DNA from: an uncultured Lachnospiraceae bacterium
GTDB taxonomy: Bacteria; Bacillota; Clostridia; Lachnospirales; Lachnospiraceae
Reading direction: 5' to 3'
Length of the DNA: 23,948 bases
Assembly (NCBI GenBank): GCA_934408585.1
Contig: CAKRVA010000023.1
Coordinates: 1-23,948 of the forward strand
Of this stretch, positions 16,601 to 23,804 are shown piece by piece (position 1 is the stretch's first letter; each line of letters begins with the position of its first letter). The translations under genes were made by a program, and so were the position numbers. The notes under the pieces were generated by a model. It was not told the DNA's origin. It made no database searches and saw nothing but the letters and a program-made list of their open reading frames with translations.

Positions 16601-18181
16601 GAATTTTCGGTTGAATCAAAAGATATTTGCGTACCACTTGGATATTATGACGATCCTTCCCGTCAGGTACAGGAGAGAACAGAGATAAATCTTACCAAAA
16701 ATAACATTGTAATTCTGGGTGCCTCCGGTTCCGGAAAGACGAACCTTATCCAGGGAATGGTGCGTCACATAGCAGAACACTATGAGCCTGAAGAAGTATG
16801 TCTGTATATTTTGGACTATGCAAGTATGGTGTTGAAGCGATTTGAAAGTCTGGTATTTGTTGGAGGTGTTACAACCTTACAGGATGAAAATCGTCTAAAA
16901 AGCTTTATGAAAATGATTATGGAGGAACTTACACGTCGAAAGGAAATTTTATCGGACAAAGGATACAGTTCGTTTTCAGTCTATCGGGAATGTGGAGAAA
17001 AAGAACTTTCGCAGATAATTATATTTATCGATAATGTCGGGGCATTCCGCAGTGAGTATGAAAAATATGAGGAGGCGCTGATGACACTTTGCCGGGAAGG
17101 ACTGGCGGTCGGAATAACCGTTGTAGTTACAGCAACGCAGGCAAATGGAATTGGATACCGGTATATGGCTAATTTCTCAAAAAGAATTGCTTTGTACTGT
17201 AATGAAAGCTCGGAATACAGTCACTTGTTTGACCGTTGCAGAATCCAACCGGACAATAATCCGGGACGCTTCCTGGTAGAGTTGAATAAAGAAATTTTTG
17301 AAGGACAGAGTTTTCTTGCATTTTCCGCAGAAAAAGAAAGTGAAAAAATAGTCCAGATAGACCGCTTTATAGAAGACATCAATCAGAAGTTTAAAGGCAG
17401 GGGAGTAAAGAAGGTGCCGGTATTACCTAAAGTTCTGACACAAGAGGTGCTTGAGCAGATTCCTGCAGACATGTCGAAGCCATACACGATAAGGACCGGA
17501 CTCGATTATGTGACACTGGAACCAAGAACCATAAATCTTATGAGGAATAATTCCATAGGAATATTGGCAAAGGAACATGCGGGAGGAACAAACTTCCTGA
17601 ATTATATGATTGCAAAACTGCTGTCCGAAGCAGAGAAAGCTCCGGTTCAGATTCGCATTTTAGACAATGTAGATAAGAAGCTGGCACATTGGAGCAGGTT
17701 TGATAAAAACGTAAAATACTCATTTAATCCGGTCATGGCAGAAGAATTTATAAATGAGATAGACGGTGTTCTGAGTGAACGATATGACAGAAAGATGAAT
17801 GGAGAAGCGGTAGAAGAAACATATGAGTTGTATGTATTAATTATTAATGCAACGGAGTTGTATACATCTTTGAGCAGTCAGAACAAATTATGCGAGAAGT
17901 TTGCAAAAATATTTGGAATATACAAAGGATTTGGAGCAGCCTCCATTTTGGCAAAATTACCAAACAGCAGCATGAGCTTTTCGATACCGCCATTTTTGCG
18001 TTGTGCAAGGGGCAATATGAATCTGTTTGTTTTTTATCAGCTGGCAGAACAAAAAGCATTTGAATTTCCACAGTCAATTCTTCGTGAAAATGCAAAAGCA
18101 TTGGAAGTCGGAGATGCATATGAGATGGAAGGCACGCAGCTGGCAAAATTAAAAACCCCACTTTATGAGGGGCTTCACTAA
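13646..18181 (+). CDS. essC: EssC/YukB FtsK/SpoIIIE-type T7SS ATPase
   Basis: A 1511-residue membrane ATPase, the motor of T7SSb, starting at ATG 13646 behind AGAGGG. Two FHA-like domains (about 1-95 and 105-200) lack the S-R-x-H and N-G signature, as in other EssC proteins. Two membrane helices follow at about 255-300. ATPase domain 1 has Walker A GTTGSGKS (696-703, K702) and Walker B LILIVDE (D806, E807), and is intact. Domain 2 has GASGSGKT (1025-1032, K1031) but its Walker B reads IIIFIDN (D1129, N1130), lacking the usual second acidic residue. Domain 3 has no P-loop: the matching region is GILAKEHAGGTN (from 1305), and its Walker B strand is VLIINATEL. Length and three-domain layout are normal for EssC. 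This gene is the firmest evidence for the secretion system. Confidence 0.97.
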   Translation: MNFSIIIYGTGLYKEIPLIDEKKLIIGTSRSAQVRFLKKKGDEDFELCLEQIPSGWKVSCSSSVQIKSEETCKKEDMLQLGSEIQIVDTNSEKILFSIYFSIYFEKKANDFHKRIDCRQINSFRIGGRKTSTIQILDADIEGRELLFTYTGKGYMVSVKECPGEVRINGAPVKIPEIMMENRDFLSFAGYDFYYCDGWIYVSDNMPVSTSMLVELVQISKNHMIYPKLNRSVRQLYVIPSERIEVLQPQNIGTKPEKTLIMTILPILLSMFMMVSMRFMMGGNLRFALCSIGMMGSGIIMAVWNYKNQGKSYDKRAAARIEKYNLYIQESENQIRELRKKEERIARQQNPTLEEQLQIVEDFDSRLFEKRPEDADFLCCYIGSGKLKSENQVEYKKQEYKELEDVLMEYPAMLHDKYQYSENRPIMIPFKECNAVGFIGDRNRLYQIIKNIMLSLAIQHYYRDVRFCLLIDPMDIPYFSWCRWLQNMDNEKTNRRNISCDEQSRSLLLEFLYTELSLRESHGNGNAVGRPHYVVFLYRCGAINEHPISNYFSRARELGFTFLFFEEYPELLHKDCDKRVFLNKSNNEGYIQDVRDGENIQRFRYPHIEKERAYETAKKLSCVYVEEVSLEGSLTRNITLYELLHISTAEQLPLKQRWNSSKIYESMAAPLGVKTGNEIVYLDLHEKFHGPHGLVAGTTGSGKSEILQSYVLSMATLFHPYEVGFIIIDFKGGGMANQFRNLPHLNGAITNIDGKQINRSLMSIRAELLKRQRLFAEYDVNHIDDYIRLYKNGKTPVPLPHLILIVDEFAELKSEQPEFMKELISAARIGRSLGVHLILATQKPAGVVNDQIWSNSNFKLCLRVQTKNDSNEVLKSPLAAEIREPGRAYLQVGNNEIFLLFQSAYSGAAIPCEDMGEVRSFTINQVDICGRRTPVFQQKPEKKEINRNQLDALVDYISKYCEKENIAKLPDICLPPLGTVIPYENEEFSVESKDICVPLGYYDDPSRQVQERTEINLTKNNIVILGASGSGKTNLIQGMVRHIAEHYEPEEVCLYILDYASMVLKRFESLVFVGGVTTLQDENRLKSFMKMIMEELTRRKEILSDKGYSSFSVYRECGEKELSQIIIFIDNVGAFRSEYEKYEEALMTLCREGLAVGITVVVTATQANGIGYRYMANFSKRIALYCNESSEYSHLFDRCRIQPDNNPGRFLVELNKEIFEGQSFLAFSAEKESEKIVQIDRFIEDINQKFKGRGVKKVPVLPKVLTQEVLEQIPADMSKPYTIRTGLDYVTLEPRTINLMRNNSIGILAKEHAGGTNFLNYMIAKLLSEAEKAPVQIRILDNVDKKLAHWSRFDKNVKYSFNPVMAEEFINEIDGVLSERYDRKMNGEAVEETYELYVLIINATELYTSLSSQNKLCEKFAKIFGIYKGFGAASILAKLPNSSMSFSIPPFLRCARGNMNLFVFYQLAEQKAFEFPQSILRENAKALEVGDAYEMEGTQLAKLKTPLYEGLH

Positions 18182-18183
18182 GC

Positions 18184-18206
18184 TATGTATTTACTTTAGA
18201 TACATA
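18184..18206 (+). other. Small AT-rich hairpin between essC and the WXG100 gene
   Basis: tatgtat (18184-18190) and atacata (18200-18206) can form a 7-bp stem with a 9-base loop, just upstream of AAAGGAGG (18217-18224). It lacks a T-run and is too weak to be a terminator. It could affect mRNA processing or help make the WXG100 protein at a higher level than EssC. It may also be chance in AT-rich DNA. Confidence 0.3.
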
Positions 18207-18232
18207 AATGAAAAAGAAAGGAGGATACGGAA

Positions 18233-18541
18233 ATGAGTTTTGGACAAGGCGTAGGGGTATCTGTACCGGAAATGATGAATGCATGCGATAACTTGCAGAA
18301 AAATGCAGGTGCCATTCAGGGATACATTGATGAATTGGCAACTTTAAAAAGCAATCTGAACAATTACTGGGAAGGTACTGACAGCGAGGAGTTTCAGGTA
18401 CAGTACAATTCATTTAATGAAAAATTACAGGAGTTACCTGAGGTAATCAACTCCATTGCAAACTGGGGAATTCAGACCACAGAGGCATACCAGAGTCAGG
18501 AAAGCAAAGCAACAGAGGCTTTCGGACAGATTTTTAATTAA
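18233..18541 (+). CDS. esxA: WXG100 protein (EsxA-like)
   Basis: A 102-residue helical hairpin protein with the central motif NYWEGTDSEEF (WEG) between two long helices, the hallmark of the EsxA/ESAT-6 family exported by T7SS. ATG 18233 follows a near-perfect AAAGGAGG, the strongest ribosome site I see here, fitting abundant production. There is no signal peptide. It is the first gene after essC, the normal neighbourhood, and is probably the general secreted partner that engages EssC domain 3. Its stop overlaps the next ATG by one base. Confidence 0.93.
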   Translation: MSFGQGVGVSVPEMMNACDNLQKNAGAIQGYIDELATLKSNLNNYWEGTDSEEFQVQYNSFNEKLQELPEVINSIANWGIQTTEAYQSQESKATEAFGQIFN

Positions 18542-18558
18542 TGAAGGAGATAGTGAAA

Positions 18559-18861
18559 ATGAGTGTAATTCATTCCGAAACAGCCAAAGTCAAGGAAGTT
18601 GGTGCTTCCTTTGATGAGTATGGCGGAAGTCTTTTAACGACACTGGAAGAAATCAATAACGAAGTTGAAATAATTACTTCCAGAGGTATGGAAGGCGAAT
18701 CCATTGCAAGCCTGCTGACAACTTATGAAGATATTCATGCGACAATCAAAGGTTTTGCACAGAAAATACAGGCATTAGGACTTGCTTTGCAGGAAAATGC
18801 AAGTGCAAAGGAAAGTATCGATGCCGAAGCTGCTGCGGCAGCAAGTGGCTCCGGAGTCTAA
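18559..18861 (+). CDS. Small helical WXG100-like partner (MEG variant)
   Basis: ATG 18559 is chosen over ATG 18541 because AAGGAG sits 10 bases before it; this gives 100 residues. Two helices surround SRGMEGESI, placing M-E-G where WXG100 proteins have W-x-G. The N-terminus (SVIHSETAKVKE) and C-terminal motif (SIDAEAAAAASG) match those of the proteins at 18960 and 19647, so the three seem to be paralogs. Likely a partner or chaperone for the effector at 19984, like the small helical Lap proteins encoded before LXG toxins. No cysteine is present, unlike its neighbours. Confidence 0.85.
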   Translation: MSVIHSETAKVKEVGASFDEYGGSLLTTLEEINNEVEIITSRGMEGESIASLLTTYEDIHATIKGFAQKIQALGLALQENASAKESIDAEAAAAASGSGV

Positions 18862-18889
18862 TAACAAGGTTCTGGAAGAAATAGTAAGA

Positions 18890-18924
18890 GTATGCTTTGC
18901 AGGTAATTTATCTGCGAAGCATAC
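18890..18924 (+). other. Intercistronic 13-bp hairpin
   Basis: gtatgctttgcag (18890-18902) pairs with ctgcgaagcatac (18912-18924) over 13 positions including one G-U, around a 9-base loop gtaatttat. It occupies the 98-base gap between the genes at 18559 and 18960. No T-run follows, so it is not a full terminator. It may protect the 3' end of the upstream transcript segment, act as a processing site or pause RNA polymerase, and so set the ratio of EsxA-like to effector-module proteins. Confidence 0.75.
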
Positions 18925-18959
18925 ATATTACAAAATACAGGAACATTCGAGGAAGAAAA

Positions 18960-19259
18960 ATGGGAGAAAATACAATTCATTTGCAAAGTGAAGAGATGCA
19001 GATAGCAGCTCAGGACTGTTGCAATATATCAAGTGAAATGGAAATGATACGCAGTGAAGTAGAAAGCAAATCGTTGGAATTGATGAATGGATGGCTGGGA
19101 ACTGCCAAAGAAAATTATGTGTTGACCGAAGAAATTATTTTGAACTGCAGTTCCGATATGTCAGAGCGATTTCTGGACTTGTTTTTAACCATCAGCCAAA
19201 TCATTGAAGGACGGGAAAACGTTGATGAGGAGGCTGCAAACGCAGTGAAGGGGGAATAA
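18960..19259 (+). CDS. WXG100-family protein (WLG)
   Basis: A 99-residue protein. ATG 18960 has GAGGAAG at 6-7 bases, whereas the upstream open frame from 18897 runs through the hairpin arm and is not used. The central motif is NGWLGTAKENY between two helices. The N-terminus (NTIHLQSEEM) and the C-terminal VDEEAANAVKG match the neighbouring small proteins at 18559 and 19647. It has adjacent cysteines (QDCCN) and one more (LNCSS). Probably exported as, or with, a partner of the effector at 19984. Confidence 0.87.
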   Translation: MGENTIHLQSEEMQIAAQDCCNISSEMEMIRSEVESKSLELMNGWLGTAKENYVLTEEIILNCSSDMSERFLDLFLTISQIIEGRENVDEEAANAVKGE

Positions 19260-19263
19260 AGAT

Positions 19264-19632
19264 ATGGCATGCAGATGCAGTGATATAAATGATTATGAAA
19301 ATGACTTGAAATTACTGGAGGAAGCACAGACAACACTTGAGGCAAAGGAAACAGACCTCACTAACATACAGACCTATCTGGTGAACATTGCAACAACTTC
19401 ATCAGAAGCATATATAGCCAGTAACATGGTAGAAATATGTGAGAAGATAAAAGAATTGGATGATGATGTGGATACAGCCATGTCAGAATTCGCAGAGTCA
19501 CTTAGTTCGATAATTGAAGAGACAAATGAGCTAAAGAAAGAAGCAGAGGAAGAGGACGAGGCATTTCATCTCGCAGAAGAACAGGCAGAAGAAGCAGACG
19601 AAGCAACAGGTGAAACAGCTACGGAGTCATAG
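19264..19632 (+). CDS. Small acidic helical protein of the effector module
   Basis: A 122-residue protein beginning MACRCSD at ATG 19264, with a G-rich ribosome site (AGGGGG) and 4 bases after the previous stop. It looks wholly helical, with coiled-coil character in EEAQTTLEAKETDLTNIQ and a very acidic C-terminal quarter (KKEAEEEDEAFHLAEEQAEEADEA). It lacks a WxG turn and the shared C-terminal motif, so it differs from its three small neighbours. The setting suggests an accessory partner or cytosolic chaperone of the second effector. I recognise no named family. Confidence 0.85.
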   Translation: MACRCSDINDYENDLKLLEEAQTTLEAKETDLTNIQTYLVNIATTSSEAYIASNMVEICEKIKELDDDVDTAMSEFAESLSSIIEETNELKKEAEEEDEAFHLAEEQAEEADEATGETATES

Positions 19633-19646
19633 GAGAAATCATAACA

Positions 19647-20006
19647 ATGAGTATGTTGAATGGTAACGGAGTAATTCATACAGAAGAAGCAGAATTAAAG
19701 AAAACAAGTCAGTCATTTTCCACAGAAAAGGATAAATTGGCAACAATACGACAAAACCTATACGATAAATCAAACGATGCATTGGAGAATTGGATAGGAA
19801 CAGCAGGTGTTTCCTTTGCAAAAGCCGCCGAGGCGGTAGATATAGAAATGAAATCTACGCACAGTAAACTATATGGGGTAGAGGTAGCATTACAGAATGT
19901 AGCAAAAAACAGGCAGCAAATTGATGATGAAGCATCAGCAGGTGCATTGGGAAAATCGCTTGTTACCAATGAGGGAGGAACAAATGGAGAATATATACCA
20001 GATTGA
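19647..20006 (+). CDS. WXG100-family protein (WIG), effector partner
   Basis: A 119-residue protein with central motif ENWIGTAGVSF between two helices. It begins with GVIHTEEAELKK and carries QIDDEASAGALG near its end, both shared with the proteins at 18559 and 18960, then has an extra tail of about 18 residues. AGGAG at 19631-19635 is 11 bases from ATG 19647; the ATG at 19653 is an alternative. Its 3' end overlaps the start of the effector gene by 23 bases, so the two are likely translated together and may form a complex for export. Confidence 0.9.
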   Translation: MSMLNGNGVIHTEEAELKKTSQSFSTEKDKLATIRQNLYDKSNDALENWIGTAGVSFAKAAEAVDIEMKSTHSKLYGVEVALQNVAKNRQQIDDEASAGALGKSLVTNEGGTNGEYIPD

Positions 20007-22674
20007 TTTGGATAAACTTAAGTATGCCAAAAAGGAATTCAAGGATTCTGCAGTTGATTTAGAAGATATGAAAGAAATTATGACAGAAAAAGTGGATGAA
20101 TTGTGTGGAAACGGCTACCAAGGTATGGACGCATTTGCTTTGCAGATAGCGTTTAGTAATTTCATGGAAAATAAATATACAACCATGATGGAACGCATAG
20201 AAAAGATAGGAGGAATTCTTTCGGATGGACTAGATGAAGGAAGAACCTGCAAGGACTACTGTCAGCATTTTATATCCATTCTGAGTGGAGAATTTCCCGG
20301 AATAATTATGGGTGGAGAAAATATCCGAGGTAAGCTTTTCTGTGACATGGAAAAAATAGAAACGACAAGAACCAGTTGTCAGGATGTGGCGGACAGTAAA
20401 ACACTCATAGAGAAGGGAATGGATGATATTGATACTACTCTTTCGGGTTTGCGAAAAGTCTCGTTTGATTATCAGACAAAAACAAATAATGTTCGTGAGG
20501 CATGTAAGCAGTTAGAGCGTTTGGAATCATACTCGACGGCACTTTCAACATATTCGGGAAATGTAGAAAACCTGGATTCAACATTAAAAACGAAATTTGA
20601 TGAATGTTATGACGAGAATACCATATCTGATGATGCCTACCAAAAGAGAAAGTATGCGGATGTGGAAGAAAATCTGGATTTATTCATTTCATTGATAGAA
20701 AAACCAAACGAAACATTGACTGTGTATGAGCGTGAGGAGCTTCAAAGACTGACAGAACGCCTTGTAGAAAGTGGCAATGTAGAGGCAATGAAGACCGTAG
20801 TACAAAAAATAAATGAGAAGAACGTAGAAGACTGGGGAAATGAAGATGCACAGATAAGTGCAGCAGTTTGGAAGTATGCATTTGAACAGGAAAAGACGGA
20901 AGTGCTGGAAGTTATGCTGAGTGAAATGACAGAGGTATCATATGGAGACGTTTATATATCGTATGAATCAGAAAGAGAGGTTGAGAAAGTGCCATGTACG
21001 GCATACATCAGTGTCGAAAAGGTTGAAGCAATCCTAAGTTGTCTGGACAGTATCGAAAATGGGGAGGCATATTTCTCATTATCTAGATGGGAAAAATTTG
21101 CCGCACAGAAAGTGTGTGTAAAGAGAGGCGAAACTGTGTGTGATGATAATGAGATGCCACAGTTTCATGTGGAAAAGGGAACGGATGGAATGCAGGTAAC
21201 CATAACATACGGAGAAACAGAGAAAACACTTGGGGCAGTGGATATGAACAAGGTGTTTGGGGAGTCTGGCGAAAGAACACTTCGGAAGCTTGGTTTTTCC
21301 GAAGAGGATATCTTAAATTTAAAATGCAGTGTATATGAAGACGAAGATATTGTTTTTATGGAGAAGCTGGCAAAAGCAAACAGCGTAGAAGCATATGCCG
21401 ATGTCTTTCAGGAAAATCCATATTGTCTGAGTGACTATGCAAGGGCAGGATTATATTTGTATGCGCAATCTCTCTGGAGTGGGGCAATTCCTTATGATGA
21501 GGAGACAGCTATGGTACAGGTAGCAGACATCGATTTAACCAATTATACAGCGTTTATGAACGGAATGCTGTATTATACAGGAAAAGACATACTACTTCCT
21601 AATGGTGGAAGAGACATCGACAAAAATGACTATAGTATGACATATCTGGCTATTTTGGTAACAATGGGGGAAAATTCTTTGGAATATCAACAAAGTATTA
21701 TTGAAGTATGTTATCAGGAAAATGAGGATTCAAGAAATCTGTTAGCAAAATATAAATTAAACGCAGATATGACTGTACAACATGAAAGCTTGATTTACTA
21801 TATGGAAAATGGTGGAATTTTGTATGATACCTCTGAGCATCTGTTCAGAGTACAGAACTGGATTGATGTGGATGAAAAGGAAGAATCCGTACTTTTGTAT
21901 GACATTCCGCCTTATATTTCATTTTCAGATAATGGAGAGGATTATATGGAGGACTTATTTCCAATAACTTATCTAAAGGGAAATGATCAGTTAAACTGTA
22001 AAAAAGTAGGGGAATTAAATTTTGCCAGAAAAGAAGCAGATCGGTTTAATGAAGCACAATTTGAGAAAGTAGTTGCTGACTTGACAAAGAAAATCATGTC
22101 TTCAAAAGTAAAACTGAGTCCGCTAGAAGATGCGGGGAAATATATAGTAGAAAAAGGAATTGAATATGCACAAGAAAAAAAGGAACTTGATGAGGAAATT
22201 GACCGCTGCTATAACGATTTAGAAAATGTTTATTTTAGAGATACTGTAGTATCCCAGGGAGTTGAAATAGTAGGGGAAGGAATGTATGACCCCAGAACAC
22301 TGATGCGGACCATACAGTTTGAAACAGACGGATATTCGTTCCTGGCAGAAGACAGAGAGGCAGTAGTTCAGCATATGGATGCGCTTATGTCGGGAGATAC
22401 ATTGGATTCTGATAACAAAAAATTGAAAGATGCTTTTGAAACTTGGTTTGGGGGAGAAAAATGGGAGACAGAAATCAGTAAAGAAAAGGCACGGGAAGAA
22501 CTGTATCTGTTCTGGACCGGCAAGAACCCAGATGGAACAAAAGGAAATATTCACGATATTGATATTGTACGATATGGAAATTATATCAGATATGCAGAAA
22601 AATTTGATAATGGGATTAATATAGAGGGGTATGAGGATTATGATGCACTTACGGAAATATATGAAGCACCTTGA
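19984..22674 (+). CDS. Second large T7SS effector, C-terminal function unknown
   Basis: An 896-residue protein. ATG 19984 is chosen because GAGGGAGG lies just upstream and the N-terminus then aligns with the lipase effector at 8896. Shared features over residues 1-200 are Y45-Q-G47-M-D-A, RTCKDYCQ (C89, C93), C120, C132, IEKGM, LRKVS-DY and C174 before QLERLE-YS. All five cysteines and the Y-x-G turn sit exactly one residue later than in the lipase. Beyond about residue 210 the proteins are unrelated; there is no lipase motif here. The middle is helical and then mixed, and the final 130 residues (from about 770) form a separate-looking region ending EIYEAP. No signal peptide or membrane helix is clear. 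I do not recognise a catalytic motif, so the activity is unknown; the layout suggests a polymorphic toxin. Confidence 0.85.
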   Translation: MENIYQIDLDKLKYAKKEFKDSAVDLEDMKEIMTEKVDELCGNGYQGMDAFALQIAFSNFMENKYTTMMERIEKIGGILSDGLDEGRTCKDYCQHFISILSGEFPGIIMGGENIRGKLFCDMEKIETTRTSCQDVADSKTLIEKGMDDIDTTLSGLRKVSFDYQTKTNNVREACKQLERLESYSTALSTYSGNVENLDSTLKTKFDECYDENTISDDAYQKRKYADVEENLDLFISLIEKPNETLTVYEREELQRLTERLVESGNVEAMKTVVQKINEKNVEDWGNEDAQISAAVWKYAFEQEKTEVLEVMLSEMTEVSYGDVYISYESEREVEKVPCTAYISVEKVEAILSCLDSIENGEAYFSLSRWEKFAAQKVCVKRGETVCDDNEMPQFHVEKGTDGMQVTITYGETEKTLGAVDMNKVFGESGERTLRKLGFSEEDILNLKCSVYEDEDIVFMEKLAKANSVEAYADVFQENPYCLSDYARAGLYLYAQSLWSGAIPYDEETAMVQVADIDLTNYTAFMNGMLYYTGKDILLPNGGRDIDKNDYSMTYLAILVTMGENSLEYQQSIIEVCYQENEDSRNLLAKYKLNADMTVQHESLIYYMENGGILYDTSEHLFRVQNWIDVDEKEESVLLYDIPPYISFSDNGEDYMEDLFPITYLKGNDQLNCKKVGELNFARKEADRFNEAQFEKVVADLTKKIMSSKVKLSPLEDAGKYIVEKGIEYAQEKKELDEEIDRCYNDLENVYFRDTVVSQGVEIVGEGMYDPRTLMRTIQFETDGYSFLAEDREAVVQHMDALMSGDTLDSDNKKLKDAFETWFGGEKWETEISKEKAREELYLFWTGKNPDGTKGNIHDIDIVRYGNYIRYAEKFDNGINIEGYEDYDALTEIYEAP

Positions 22675-22716
22675 GATTGGTATTAATCAGATTAGAGGAG
22701 AGTGAGGAAAATTATA

Positions 22717-23781
22717 ATGAATGAAAATCACCGGGAAAAACTAGAAAAGAGAAAAATAAATAAGAAATGGTATGTTCTAATTATAAGTGTAGTGGTACTG
22801 ATTTTTGTATATTGTATTCCAGTATTCCGCCCAATATATCTGCAACATAACCGATTCTGTCCTTATGATGTTCTGTTAGAGGGATTTCATGCAGAAGTAG
22901 GGAATTATTATCCTTCGGAGGATGGGGTAGAAACAGTAAAAATTCCCTCGATACTGTATGGGCGACCGGTAACTGAGATAATGGAGGAATCGTGGAAGTA
23001 CTTTTCGGAGCCTAAGATAGTTTATCTGCCGGATACAGTAAAGGTAATTGGCTATAATGCATTTTATAAAAATAATACGGTGGAAGAAGTTTATGCTAAA
23101 AATGTAGAAATCGTTGATAATTGGGCATTGGCAGATATGGAGAACCTGCATACGGTGGAGCTTGGAAAGTGTTTAGAATTTATTAATTATGCAGCTTTTT
23201 ATAAGTGCAAAGATTTGCTCCACTTTGATTATCCCGATAGCTTAAGGCAGATAGGAAGTGATACTTTCAGCAAAAGTGGAATTGAGAACATTCCAGAGAA
23301 TAAAGATGTTCTGATATGGAGGGATGCTTTTTATGATACTCCATGGGAAGAAAACAGCGACGAAACATTCGTAATATTGGATTATTACTATGAGAGAGAT
23401 GATGAAACAAAGACAACTTTATTGCGCTATAACGGACAAGAAAAGGTTGTTGTCATACCAGAGGGAGTGGAGGTTATTGGTTTTTTGTTTACAAATGGTG
23501 ACAGGTGCAGTTATCAGGTAGATGAGATGTTTTTGCCGGATACCGTAACTGAAGTATGTGGGGATATGTTTAGAGACCAGAGACATCTGACTATGTATAT
23601 GCCAGACAGTGTAGAAACGATATGGGAAGATTATAGTGGCATAAAACAAATTGTAACAATAGAGGGAAGCTATGCAGAAAAATTCGCAAAGAAATTTGAT
23701 ATCCCTGTCGAATCATTAAGTGAGGAAGAATTCTGGTCACGCTATCCGGAAAGTGTAAAGGAAGAAGAAGCAAAGCAATAG
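22717..23781 (+). CDS. Membrane-anchored BspA-like leucine-rich-repeat protein
   Basis: ATG 22717 has GTGAGGA about 8 bases upstream; GTG 22702 is a weaker alternative. The protein has 354 residues: a basic N-terminus, one uncleaved-looking membrane helix (YVLIISVVVLIFVYCIPVF), then an outside domain with LRR_5/BspA-type repeats such as YLPDTVKVIGYNAF, YPDSLRQIGSDTF, FLPDTVTEVCGDMF and MPDSVETIW. Such repeats bind other proteins. It follows the second effector by 42 bases and is itself followed by a paralog. By analogy with the lipase and lipoproteins, a membrane-anchored immunity protein is a fair guess; surface adhesion is the alternative. Confidence 0.85.
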   Translation: MNENHREKLEKRKINKKWYVLIISVVVLIFVYCIPVFRPIYLQHNRFCPYDVLLEGFHAEVGNYYPSEDGVETVKIPSILYGRPVTEIMEESWKYFSEPKIVYLPDTVKVIGYNAFYKNNTVEEVYAKNVEIVDNWALADMENLHTVELGKCLEFINYAAFYKCKDLLHFDYPDSLRQIGSDTFSKSGIENIPENKDVLIWRDAFYDTPWEENSDETFVILDYYYERDDETKTTLLRYNGQEKVVVIPEGVEVIGFLFTNGDRCSYQVDEMFLPDTVTEVCGDMFRDQRHLTMYMPDSVETIWEDYSGIKQIVTIEGSYAEKFAKKFDIPVESLSEEEFWSRYPESVKEEEAKQ

Positions 23782-23804
23782 AAAACAAACCATATGAGGA
23801 AGAT

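Noticed and set aside
22717..23781. Lipobox in the LRR protein (VYC and FCPY cysteines)
   Set aside because: The cysteines lack an L-x-(A/G)-C setting at the end of a signal sequence; a membrane helix followed by the repeat domain fits better.
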